Below are positions 10,539 to 20,919 of a stretch of DNA of 64,000 bases, in pieces. The translations under genes were made by a program, and so were the position numbers. This stretch comes from Alopecurus myosuroides (taxonomy: Eukaryota; Streptophyta; Magnoliopsida; Poales; Poaceae). Every line of letters begins with the position of its first letter. The stretch's first letter is position 1. The stretch lies in the NCBI GenBank assembly GCA_028641055.1, contig CM054057.1, positions 725,682,484 through 725,746,483 of the forward strand, written 5' to 3'. The notes under the pieces were generated by a model that saw only the letters and a program-made list of their open reading frames with translations, searched no databases and was not told the DNA's origin.

Positions 10539-10785
10539 TGTTCGTTTGTTTTCTGTTTTTAATAAAAGAATTTGTTGTATTCCGGAAAACTGCGGCGCGT
10601 TAGCGCGTCTGTTTTCTGTTTTCCGTGTGATTCTTCCTGATTGGTGGGATTCAGACGCCGGAAATAAACACACCCCAAGATCATAAAATAATCAAAGAGG
10701 CAAAAACATGATCATCAACGCCCACATACTCCTATGTGTTCTACCCGTACAATTCATCTACGCATAGATCCGGCTCTGATACCAC
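10539..10785. other. AP2 3' flank, breakpoint and Copia internal remnant
   Basis: 10539-10660 is the 3' flank of the AP2 pseudogene. From about 10665-10690 the sequence becomes the leader of a minus-strand Copia element, ending in a primer-binding site at 10773-10784 (TGGTATCAGAGC on the minus strand, matching initiator tRNA-Met). The exact junction cannot be fixed by eye. Confidence 0.6.
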
Positions 10786-12463
10786 TGAAGGGGTACGTTG
10801 CATAGAAAACAACAAATTTCCTACGAGCGATAAACCTGAATGGCCAAGATCTAATCTAGGAGATGAAAGGGAACGAGGATAAAGAGAGTCTTGAGATAAC
10901 ATACCCTCGAAGACTCAAAGTGGTACGAGATAAAATCTTGTTGTTGGCGTAGTCATACTCGCGCCGATCCCGAGCGAGAAGAAGTGCACCGCAATCCGGC
11001 GGTGCCTCCGTAATCGGTCACACATTCAGCTCGATGAAGAGTTCCGTTCCCTCGATCCAGCGGGTAGCGGATGTAGAGGATCCCCGCGGAACTCCAACAA
11101 CACTACGGCGTGGTGGTGGTGAAGAATCCCATGGTTAGGGCTTCGCCAAGCCGGAGACCATGGAACGGAGCAGCGGGTGGAGGAAATAGGGAGTGGGCAA
11201 GTGTGTGTTGAAGAGAGATCTCTCACCCTCCTTTTATAGGGGAGGGGGAGGCAGCCCAAGGGGGGGTTTCGGCCAGCCATGGGTGCCCCCACCCCTTCCT
11301 CTCTTCATGTGAGTGGAAGCCCCACTCACACCCACTCATACTCCCTTAATTTTCCACTTAGAAAATCCAAAGGTTTTTCTTTAATAAATATATAAAACAT
11401 TTTTATTTTGTTTANNNNNNNNNNNNNNNNNNNNNNNTTTATTTGTTAATTCCATTAACAAACATTGCATGCAGTGCACCTGAATCATTTTGTTAATTCT
11501 ATTAACAACCGTTCGATGAAAAACCCCTTGAACTATTTCAATTTTCCCCGAAACAATTTTTCAGAGCTGCCCAAAATATTCTTCGGTATTCCGTATCCTC
11601 TCTAACGCTTCATCGAACCTTAAGTGTGTCACCCTACGGTTCGTGAATAATATAGACATGATCGAGACTCCTCTCCGATCAATAATCAACAGCGGGATCT
11701 GGAGATCCGTGATGACTCCTATATATTCAACGATGACTCTCGTGATCGTGTGAACCTTTCAACGTCGTAACGATTTCCCTTTGTCTCGCGATATTTTACT
11801 TGCCCGAGATCCGATCATCGGTATCCACCATACCTTGTTTGATCTCGTTACCCGACAAGTACTCTTTTCTCGTTCCCGTGATATAACATCCTTGTGATCA
11901 TATCACGTGCTTGCAAGCGGTGTCGATGTGATTTCACCGAGAGGGCCCTGAGTATATATCTCCGTCATATTGGATGGACAAATCCTACTCTTGATCCATG
12001 AGACTCAACTAATACTTTCCGAATACCCAACGACACCTTTATAGTCACCCTGTTATGGTGTGACGTTTGATGACATCAAAGCATCCTTCCGGTATCATTG
12101 ATTGACATGATCTCATGGTCTAACGAATAATGTTACTCCGAATGTAAGACATAACAACAAAACTAAATGACTTGATCATATTGTTGTACTTAGTTAGGGT
12201 CTAAGTTCATCATGTCAGTCTCCTAATGACATGACCCCGTTATTAACAACATCCAATGTCTATGATCAGGAAACCTTGATCATCTGTTAATCAACGAGCT
12301 AGTTAAAAGAGAGGCTTCACTAGGAACGTTGGTTTGTTTATTAATCACACATGTATCAACGTTTCCGGTTAATACAATTCTAGCATGAGAAATAAACATC
12401 TATCATAAACAAGGAATAGCATAATAAACACTTTATTATTGCCTCTCGGGCATATTCCTTTCA
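10786..12463 (-). mobile_element. Copia-type 5' LTR (1.68 kb), rest of element lost
   Basis: On the minus strand the LTR begins TGAAAGGAATATGCCCGAGA, a start shared with Triticeae Copia LTRs, and ends ACCCCTTCA, immediately followed by T and the PBS. It is therefore a 5' LTR inserted into the G1 integrase remnant at 12463/12464. The internal region beyond the first ~100 bp and the 3' LTR are missing on the left. An assembly gap lies within it. Confidence 0.85.
11415..11437. other. Assembly gap (23 N)
   Basis: Run of N within the Copia LTR. Its length may be nominal rather than measured. Confidence 0.99.
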
Positions 12464-13187
12464 GGTAGGACCTTTCAAAAAGTCGTCTGATAAGAAGACT
12501 CATCTATTGGTGGCAGTTGAGAAGTTTTCAAAGTGGGTAGAAGAAGAACCAATCAGTAAACGTGACGCGGTTACAGCAGTCAAGTTCTTAAAAAGCAATG
12601 CAGAAGTTTTGTGAACAGAACCATATACGGCTTGACCTTGCTTCAGTGGCACATCCACAGTCTAATGGACAAGCAGACCGAGCTAACCATAAATTACTAA
12701 AAGGTACGAAACCTAGGCTCCAGGTCCGGTTAGAAAAAACTGCTGGGTGTTGGGTCGAATAGTTACCTGCTGTTTTATGGAGCATAAGAACTACCCCAAA
12801 CAGATCAACAGGTTACACACCGTTTTTCTGGTTTATGGGGTTGCGGCAGTTTTGCCAAGTGATATTTGTCACGATTCACCAAGAGTGGTTGCTTATGTGG
12901 AAACCCAGAATGAGATAGCTCGTCAAGACTCGCTTGATGCTTTGGAAGAAGCACACGACCTCGCAGCATCCAGGTCAGCCATATATCAACAGGACTAGCG
13001 TCGCTATCATAGCCGCAGGGTTAAAACTCGAAGTTTTCATCATGGGAGGGACCGTTTGTAGTAAGCAAGAAACTACACAATATATCATATTACCTCATTG
13101 ATATGCGTGATGCTGATAAATCACGAACATCTGAGGAAGAAACTGGAAGGCCATGGAACATAGCCCAGTTGAGGCCATATTATACGT
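12464..13187 (+). pseudogene. Integrase remnant of G1
   Basis: Readable pieces are GPFKKSSDKKTHLLVAVEKF at the start, then HPQSNGQADRAN, then the post-core SIRTTPNRSTGYTPFFLVYG and a C-terminal part ending PWNIAQLRPYYT before a TAG at 13185-13187. The region holding the second catalytic Asp (normally IITDNG) is deleted between about 12585 and 12600. The catalytic Glu after HPQSNGQ is Asp. There is also a stop within the WVE-LPAVLW block and a frameshift near 13030-13060. Closest relative in the window is the G2 integrase. Dead copy. Confidence 0.82.
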
Positions 13188-13777
13188 AGGATCATTGTAA
13201 TCACTATGTTATATTGGCAATAAAAACCAGACTTGACAAAATCTGAGTTATTGAGATTTGTTCCAGGAAATTATCATTGTGACAGAGAGTTAATTTTTTT
13301 CATATATGATTACTTGGGGGCTGATGCTAGAGTACAGTCCATATCTCAAGAATCTGGCATGCGCCAAAATATATTGGTTATTCTTGCCAGCCAGTCAGTG
13401 GTTACACGCAACTTTATGACCTAGATGTTTAAACCTGGTTGAGTCAATCATGATATAACCTGGAAAACCGAGTTAATATGATCCTGAACTCACCAGAGTT
13501 GTAAATAGTATAATATGTCACGGGAAAAACCAGCTGAGCTAGAAAGCAAAGAAAAACCAAGTCAAGAAAAATTTCGAACACAAATCAAAGATGTTGCAAA
13601 AATATGTAACCTGGAATTTTTTTTGTATAACTTAGCAAGAAAACCGAGTTATTTCATGACAACTGTAGCATAAGTGCACATGCGCACTTTCAAAAAATAG
13701 ATCTAGAAATAAAACAGTTTATCTAGCCTATTATAAACCCATCTGGGTTGAATTATTATTTTGCAGGAACCAAATGT
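13188..13777. other. G1 sequence between pol and antisense gene
   Basis: AT-rich, no coding potential recognised. It corresponds to the interval 52794-53397 in G2. Confidence 0.5.
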
Positions 13778-16700
13778 TTATTCTGCTGCAGATTTTCCTT
13801 TCAGCTGGGTAGCATCTAACCCGGCACCAGAATCCGGGTATTGAGTCTCCGGGTGATCTTCATCATCCACTTGGACATGTTCCACTTCCTCAAGATCAGT
13901 AGCTGAAACGTACTTCCACTCCAGCTGAGCCAGAGCATCATTGGTATTCTCCGGTTCATATAAAGGGCGGGGTGGAGAAGAAACCGAAGGAGTAACAGAG
14001 TGAGGCGCACCAGCTGAGGAGGCTACAGAAATTCGGCTCTTCTATGGAGCTTGGCGGACAACAGCTACAACTTGAGGAGAGATAGGCATTTTGCGCTCAC
14101 CCGAGGGAGTGTAACCCGGACAGAATTCCTTCAGATTCATTTTTTTCGGCAATGGTGCAAGCTTGGAACCGGCACTCCTTCTCGATCTTGGCAAATTCCT
14201 TCCTCTCATACTTGGTCCTGTCCGCCCGATACTCTGGGAAACCTTTCACAAGGAGATCCAGATTGAATTCCGGGAGATAAGCTTTGGCCAGGGACATGAC
14301 CTTGACGGCTCCACGACGGCAGGATGACATTTTTTGTTCCTCTATCCATTGTGGAACTTCAGTTAGTTCCACAAGCATCTCATGGAGTCTCTTGGGGGGA
14401 TTGTCACGGTTCCTCATGGACTTAATGCATTCTCCTCCTCCAACATATAGCGGCCGGATCAAGTTGAATAGAGCCATCAATTTCAGTTCAGGAAGTTGGA
14501 GGTTATTGCCATGCATTCTTCCTGCAAGTTACAAGAACATTTTGATCAAGAACAGGATAATTATAATAAGGCAAAGGAGATCATGAACCGGAAAAGAAGG
14601 ACATAAAAGTGAGGCATGTGGAGAAAACTTACCAAACACATTGCAGGTGATTTCTCCTAGAAGGTCCTTTCACCTTGGTAAAGCTGCTCCGGATTTCATC
14701 TAACTCCTTCTCAGCACATTCTGCTCTTGCAATAAGAGCCTTTTCCCGTTTCTCGAAATCGTGCTGGAGAACGGACCAAGTTTTGTTTGCCTTAGCAACT
14801 TGATCCTCCAGCTCTTTCTGTCGGGTCCTAGCCTCTTCAGTTTTTTGGGCCTCTTGTGCTAGCAGGCCCTTCAAATTTGAAATCTCCTTCTGCGAGGAAG
14901 ATTCAAGACTCTGCAAAATTATTGGTTACATAAAACCAAGTTATCATCAGATTCTAATTATAACTTGAGTAAATTATGGTTTCTACAAACATAACCCGGA
15001 ATATTGGGAGCCTGCAAGATTTTCTAGCCTATTCCAGGTAATATTTTCAAGTCCCGAGTAGCTGCAGGCTGGCAACCCTGCACTTGGGGGCTACACCATT
15101 TCAGTTTAAAAAAAATGGGTTATAAGTTATGATTAACTCCCGGATAGCTGTAGGATTGCATGCCGGCACTTGGGGGCTACACTAATTCAGTTTAAATATC
15201 AATGGTTAAGTATAAAAGCATAACTAGTGCCGGTTCACAATAAAATTTTAAACCGGTACTTGGGGGCTACAGCTTCTAAGTTCAAAACATTCAATGATAA
15301 ATCTTCAAGTTCATGTTACACATATAAAATGGAAGATTGAGTGCTATAGGTTATGTGTGTCAAGGTTACCTCATATTTTTTTCTTCATAAATTCTATGAT
15401 CCCATCGGCGCGGTGCCGGTTCTCAGAAAGTTCCCGCGCCAATGTATCAAAATCCTGGCCTTCGATATTCAGGGTGGAGGGAGCGCTCTTTTCCCTTGGT
15501 TTTGCCTTTAAATCTTTTGTGACTTTGGAGAGCACAGTGGAGGGTCCAACAACCTTGGTAGCTTGGGAGCCGGTTATGACTACATCCGGATCAGAAACAA
15601 CCATATCTTCCATCGGAGGATCATTATACGGCGTATCGTCAACCGGATTCACCTCTTGTTCAATGTTTTGTGCAAGATCATCAACATAACCTGGCGATCG
15701 AGAAGCCGTTTCATCTTCTTCTTCTTCTCCAAAGACCCTCTCCTAAAGGTTCGCAGCAGGAGCAACAGTTGAGATGGGGTTAACCCCAATATAGCTTGGG
15801 CTCTGCAATGAAAAGAGAATCTTAAGCTGGATTGCATAACTAAATATTAGTAGTGATGAACCAAAGGTTGCAAAGCTAGCTTACCCAGAGTTAATGGAAA
15901 AATCACTAGCCCCGCTAAAATGGGATGAGTCAGAATTGGGAGAATCTGAATGAAAAGGACGATTCAGCTTAGGCCTGATTTTTTCGGCCAAAGGATGTGA
16001 AGGAGTAGGCGAAAGTCGAGCCTTGGAAACCCAGCAGAGAGGAGTTCTCTCAGGCAAACATGCTTCTAACTCTCTTCACCCGGAGCTCTGGGCCCTCCTT
16101 CTCTTGCTGCCCTCTTCGTCGTCCTGCGTTTTCTCTATATGTGAGGATGGGTTCAAGGGGTGTTTGGACAGCCTAGAGATAGGCACATTTGCAACGGCTT
16201 GCCGGCTCCTCTTATTGCCTGTGGGGAAATCCTTCTCAGCCACCACATTAGAACCAGTGATGGGAGTGGTGGTAGTGAGGAACGCCTTGATCCGGCGCTT
16301 CTTCACTAGCTCTTCCTTGGCCTAATCTGGCACCCTCTTGCTCTGCCAGTTCATCCTGCAAGTGACCAAGTGAGTCAAATTCAGAAACCTCATTCTCTTC
16401 TTCACTTTTCTCCTCTGATTCATCATCCTCAGCAGGAGAAGCTGGTTCTTGAGTGGTGACCCAGAAGGGATATGTGGGCTGTAAACTGGACAAAATCAGG
16501 GTCAATATCTACGTAGTCTTAAAGAATGAAAGTTCCTTATAAAAATATAAACTTACAGGAGGATTCGGGTTAGAGGTGCAAAAGGAAGCAAGGCCAACGC
16601 CAAAGAACCTATCTTTCTTTATTCCAACAAAGTATTTTAATGCAGTCACCATATCAGACTTGGAAACCGGAAAATCGGAATACCTCATAGGGTCTGACAA

Positions 16701-17597
16701 ACTGGTGTATTAATGGAACAGCCGGTTCCGGATGCTGAGGGGTTGGATACGCCAGTCCACCCAAGTCTTGGTTGGATCTAAACCATTTAGCCCGTGAACT
16801 ATCACGGAAGTTACACGCTTCAGGAGGGGTTTGATTTTGACTCGATCAGTGGATTTGGCGTAAGAGTTCATAGTGCTGGTATAGACTAGACGTTTAGGGC
16901 TATAACCTGGAAGAACCGGTTCATCTTCAGGAGAGGTGTTTTTTATGTAGAAGAAGATTTTTTGCCATAGTTTGGGGTGCCTAGCGAGGGGAATACCCGG
17001 ATAGGTGATTTCTTTCCGCCTCTGAAACGAGGCACCACCGCAATGAATGAGCTCACCCCCGGCTACTTCCGGGTGTTTGTTGCAGTAAAAGTACTCAAGA
17101 AAGAGATCTAAATTGGGCTCTACTTGGAGATAATCTTCATAGAGAACTAAGATGTTACTAACATTAAGAATGGAATTTGGGGGAAGATCTTGGAGGTGGA
17201 GTCCGTAATAGCTCAAGAGACGGCGAAAAAAATGAGACCCGGGAGGACGAAACCCATAGAGAATGTGGGCCTCAAAGACTATTACCTTGCCCGGCCCAGG
17301 TTCAGGTCGGATCTCATTTCCTGTGGCTCTCCAGGATATGTTCTTCGGAAGTAAGCCGGCGTCCTCCGTCTCGGTGAGCCGACCCTGGGTCATCTCTGAT
17401 TTGCACCAATTCACCTGCATCATCGCCCTGCCAGTTACGGTTCCTCTAGGCTTCGTCGCTAGGCTCTTCTCCTTCACCATCTTTTGGGGAACGCTGGCGA
17501 AGCTCCGGCCACGGAGGCGCAATGAAGAAAACGGAGCTCTCAAGCTCTGTTCGGAGGAAGAAGAAGAAGTGGGGAGCGCGGGGTGCGAATGACCCAT
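13778..17597 (-). pseudogene. Antisense gene of G1 (putative gypsy-type transposon protein, Transposase_28-like)
   Basis: A multi-exon gene running opposite to G1. The first exon starts at ATG 17597, 17 bp below a TATA box, and gives a 295-residue protein with the family core FEAHILYGFRPPGSHFFRRL ... YYGLHLQDLPPNSILNVSNI and WVDWRIQPLS, which resembles the Pfam 'putative gypsy type transposon' domain. Further exons follow: a basic/acidic linker (16076-16505, 15371-15652), a coiled coil (14629-14916, AQEAQKTEEARTRQKELEDQ), a C-terminal block (14097-14516, SCRRGAVKVMSLAKAYLPEF) and an acidic end to TAA 13778-13780. Splice sites between them were not all resolved. The G2 antisense gene has the same order of parts. 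Function unknown. Frameshifts near the C-terminus (14097) suggest decay. It belongs to the retrotransposon and is not a host gene. Confidence 0.75.
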
Positions 17598-17613
17598 GGC
17601 CGTACCAAGAGGC

Positions 17614-17621
17614 TATTTATA
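17614..17621 (-). promoter_or_regulatory. TATA box of the G1 antisense gene
   Basis: TATAAATA on the minus strand inside CTATAAATAGCC, shortly upstream of ATG 17597. The G2 antisense gene has nearly the same box (GCTATAAATAGCT). The distance to the ATG is short, so the actual start codon may be downstream. Confidence 0.65.
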
Positions 17622-17983
17622 GGTGAGGGCCTAAACCCTAGGTTAAAGGGGTAATTTTACACAAAGTACCCTCAGGATTAACCTTTTTATGGGAAAAATG
17701 CGAAAAGATTCGATCTACGAATGATGATTTTTTCTCAAGAAAATACGCGGAGAAAAATCCGGGATAAACCAAAATCTTTTTGGTTCTTGAGATCCTGGTG
17801 ATAAGATGCGGAGTTATCTTTCCAGAAAAATGGAAAGATATGATCCTGGCGACAATGATGATCCCCGAATATTCCGGATCAGATATTCTTGAGGATTATT
17901 TCTTGAACTAAAAGATTCGCGTCTAAGTTTTTCCTGGAAAGCTTAATGTGAACAGCGTAAGTTTGAACTTAAGTGTTCATGTT

Positions 17984-17997
17984 AACCTGGGGGCTAA
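17984..17997 (+). other. Polypurine tract of G1
   Basis: AACCTGGGGGCTAA directly precedes the 3' LTR; this is the plus-strand primer site type of Tat elements. Confidence 0.8.
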
Positions 17998-18623
17998 TGT
18001 TGGGGGAATAGGTAAGGGGGAGCCTTACCTACCGCCCACATAAACCGTAAAATGCTCCGGACGTTCCCAGCATCACTATCCGGTTTATAATCAAAGGAAG
18101 TTGGCTATGAAGTAGACAACTAGCATGAGAAGACCTGGATTACCCTAAGCGTGAACCGGAAAATTGGAAGAGCCGGCCCGAGTGCCGGGTTTGAAAAGCC
18201 GGAGGCCCAAGACCTAAGGAGCGGCCCAAGGCCGGATGGAATGACAGTGATTTGGATAAACCAGATGGGGCTTCTAGGAACCGGAGTGATCTAGGACTCC
18301 GATCACGGGAATAACCCGGATCCCCTTGTAACCCGGGGCCCTCGTCCACTATATAAGGCGAGGTCTCGGGACACAGAGAGACAAGTTCTAAGTCAATTGC
18401 AAGGTAGCTCGAGACATTGAGAGCCGAAATCGCCCTTTGTAATCGAGACCTTGTTCCCCAATAGTAAGAAGGCAAGAGTAGGTTTACACTCAATCGAGGG
18501 GCCGACCCTGGGTAATCTCGCGTATCTCATTTCCGCCTTAACCCTTTCGAAGTTTTGCTCAGTACGAATAGCCTCGCAATCTTGTTCTCACATGAGGACA
18601 CTTGCTATGACAACACCACGACA
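17998..18623 (+). repeat. 3' LTR of G1 (626 bp)
   Basis: Starts TGTTGGGGGAATAGG and ends ACCACGACA. The adjacent 18624-18628 is GTGGT, the expected place of the target-site duplication, but the other copy is lost. A TATATAAGG motif near 18350 may be the LTR promoter. Confidence 0.85.
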
Positions 18624-19210
18624 GTGGTGCTGATGGTTCTGGTGATGAGGATGATGATGATGATCTCGATGAAGCCCGGAGTGATGACGGTGACGATGGA
18701 GATGATTTCCTCTCTCCGGGGAGGAATTTCCCTAGCAGATTTCTCCCTGTCAGAGAGCTTTTCTCTATCTGGTGTTTTCCGCCCCGAGGCGGCGGCAGAA
18801 TAATTTTTCGATGATGTTCTAGGGCTTAGGGTTCCCTCGGGGTCAAGTACGCGAAAGGGGCGACCAGGAGTGGGCCAGGGGGCTCAGACCACCTCCCAGG
18901 CCCGGCTAGGGGGGCGCGCCGCCTGCTGGTGTGGGCCTCAGGTGGCCCCCCTCCGGGTGCCCTTCTGGCTCACTTCCTCCTCGGAACTTCTAAGACTCCT
19001 CCGGTATCCCCCTCTTCTTCTGATCTTCAGAAATAGGGTATCTCGACGGTGCTTTTTTCCTTGAGATTTCTGGTTCCGGTGTTTCTTCTCCCATAATTAT
19101 AGAAATGCAAAATAAGATGAAATAACATAAGAAATGTATCATAACATGAAATATATCGATGAATAACAGAAAATAACGATATAAAATAGTGACGCAAAAT
19201 GGACATATCA
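18624..19210 (-). repeat. 3' LTR of F, truncated by G1
   Basis: Homologous to 62530-63113. On the minus strand it starts TGATATGTCCATTTTGCGTC at 19210, next to a PPT. The distal ~0.9 kb is absent: G1 is inserted at 18624 and the missing part is not found to its left. Confidence 0.85.
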
Positions 19211-19222
19211 ACTCCCCCAAGC
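19211..19222 (-). other. Polypurine tract of F
   Basis: GCTTGGGGGAGT on the minus strand immediately upstream of the 3' LTR. Confidence 0.8.
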
Positions 19223-20914
19223 TTAGACCTCGCTTGTCCCCAAGCGAAACTGAACTCGATAAACATGACCACACGTTTATGGAGTGAGGTGTCGATAAAT
19301 AAAATATGGACAAGAAGAATCACCTCTATCAACGCACTAGTCATTCTAGGAAGTAACTCCTCATACAATTCAACTTGGAACAAGTAAATTGAGTCACAAT
19401 AAGGGCGCAAAAAGGAAATCAAAATTGGTGAAGGCAAACTTCGTTCTTGGTCAGAGAACAATTAACAATGTACTCATATTTCAATCAGAGTCTTTATATT
19501 AGAGCTTTATATTCGCAAAGTTTAACATGCTCAATCATAACAATTTCTTTGAAATCATTCATAACTTTCAAAGTGGTATTCAAACAGATAAAATATTTGT
19601 GCTAGACAAGGAAGAATAAGGAACATGATTGAGTAAATCAACACATATATGGATGAGTCACAACAACTCAAATGCTTGCTTAAGACAGACAAAAATAGGT
19701 TTACTGACTTAACATAAAAGTAAAATATAGGCCCTTCGCAGAGGGAAGCATGGATCACTCATGTGCTAGAGATTTTATTTTAATAAACAGAGGTATAAAA
19801 TGTTTGACACTCTTCCCAACCATCATACACAAACCATGGCTAACTGAATCTTCTGGTGCCTGCCAACAATCACATACCATGGAGGAGTGTCTAATTTTGA
19901 GAGGTGTGTATGTCTATGTCAACGAATGGCAAACAAAAAATAAAGTATGTCACAAGCCAACTAGACTTCACAAGAGCGGCTCCCATTGAAGGATGCAACT
20001 AGTGTAGAAGGTCATCCCTCTTTCTCTTTTGTTTACACAATTATGCTTTGACTGATAAATCAGGGGCAAAAATAGTGAAGAGAATTGGTTGTATTAGTTT
20101 GGGGCTGGGCACCCCGCTGCCAGCTCTTCTAGCATTTGGATAAGCGGATGAAGCCACTAGTCCAGGTCTGTAAAGTCCAATCAACAAGTGAGATAAAGAT
20201 TCTCTATTTGCATCCTCATGAGCTAAAACAGGAACACAAAACATGAATTATTTTGAAGGTTTTAAAGGTAGCTCACAAGATATTTACTTGGAGTGGCAGT
20301 TAAATACCACATATAGGTAGGTATGTTGGACACAAATGTCATGGTTTTGGGTTCAAGGTTTGGATGCACGAGAAGCATTCCCACTCCGTACAGGTTTTTG
20401 GCTAGAAAGGTTGGGTAGCAAGCATAAGAGTTGAGGGAAAACAAACTGCCATATATATGATAAAACCAATCATGCAATCTTCCTTGAGAAGTACAAACAA
20501 TCTTACTGGAGAATACTAAGCTTATGAGCTAGCAAGAAAGAAAGATCATGGAACAATATATCTACATGAAAAATCCCTCTTTTCTACTAAATTCTCAAAG
20601 TATTGTTGCTATTGACCAATGCTAAGTTTGCCAAAACCAACTAGATTAATTGCAAGCTAAAATAAAGTGTAGAAGACGATGAAGCTTCTCATTAATATTT
20701 CATTCGGGCAACTTACACCAAAGGATACAACGATAACCAACTAAAGAGTGATACTTCCATACTACAAACCATACTATATGATATTTCCTCTACTCATGAT
20801 ATGACTCTACTAAAAAGGTAAAAAGGTAAAATATAGAAGTGTGATACCGCAGCACTCCCCGAAGCTTGGAACAAGCCAAGGGGATGCCAATACCCATGAT
20901 GAATTAATTCTTTG
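19211..20914 (-). other. Non-coding 3' region of F
   Basis: No gene seen. This stretch is homologous, in inverted orientation, to the 3' part of element S (about 29300-30408), for example the block around 20101-20240 against 29400-29560. This shows that F and S are related Athila-type elements. Confidence 0.75.
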
Positions 20915-20919
20915 GTGGT

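Larger units (their letters stand above)
3930..10660 (-). mobile_element. CACTA (En/Spm-type) DNA transposon, ends degraded
   Basis: The element is recognised by palindromic CCCCGGTTGGTAACACCAACC-type subterminal repeats on both sides (3966-4148 and 9236-9385) and by the plant-transposon gene between them. The left end is probably near the degenerate CTACAGGAACTAGTGGAG at about 3931; a clean CACTA TIR is not seen. No matching right TIR was found, and sequence identity to CACTA material fades after the AP2 pseudogene near 10660, where a Copia fragment begins. There is no TNPD-type (Transposase_21/DDE) gene in the interval, so the element would be non-autonomous. The placement of the AP2 pseudogene inside the element is inferred from position only. 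Confidence 0.7.
12464..18623 (+). mobile_element. Tat-lineage Gypsy element G1, 5'-truncated
   Basis: What remains reads, left to right on the plus strand: integrase C-terminal part (12464-13187), a non-coding stretch, an antisense gene (13778-17597, minus), a polypurine tract and a 3' LTR (17998-18623). This order (pol, then antisense ORF, then PPT-LTR) matches G2 in this window and the known layout of Tat/Retand-type elements such as maize Grande. The 5' LTR, gag, protease and RT are gone. Confidence 0.8.

Noticed and set aside
10786..12463. Solo LTR interpretation for the Copia sequence
   Set aside because: A PBS and ~100 bp of leader follow it on the left, so it is a truncated element.
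18606..18640. GTGGT beside G1's 3' LTR as proof of its target duplication
   Set aside because: The other side of G1 is deleted, so no partner can be compared.
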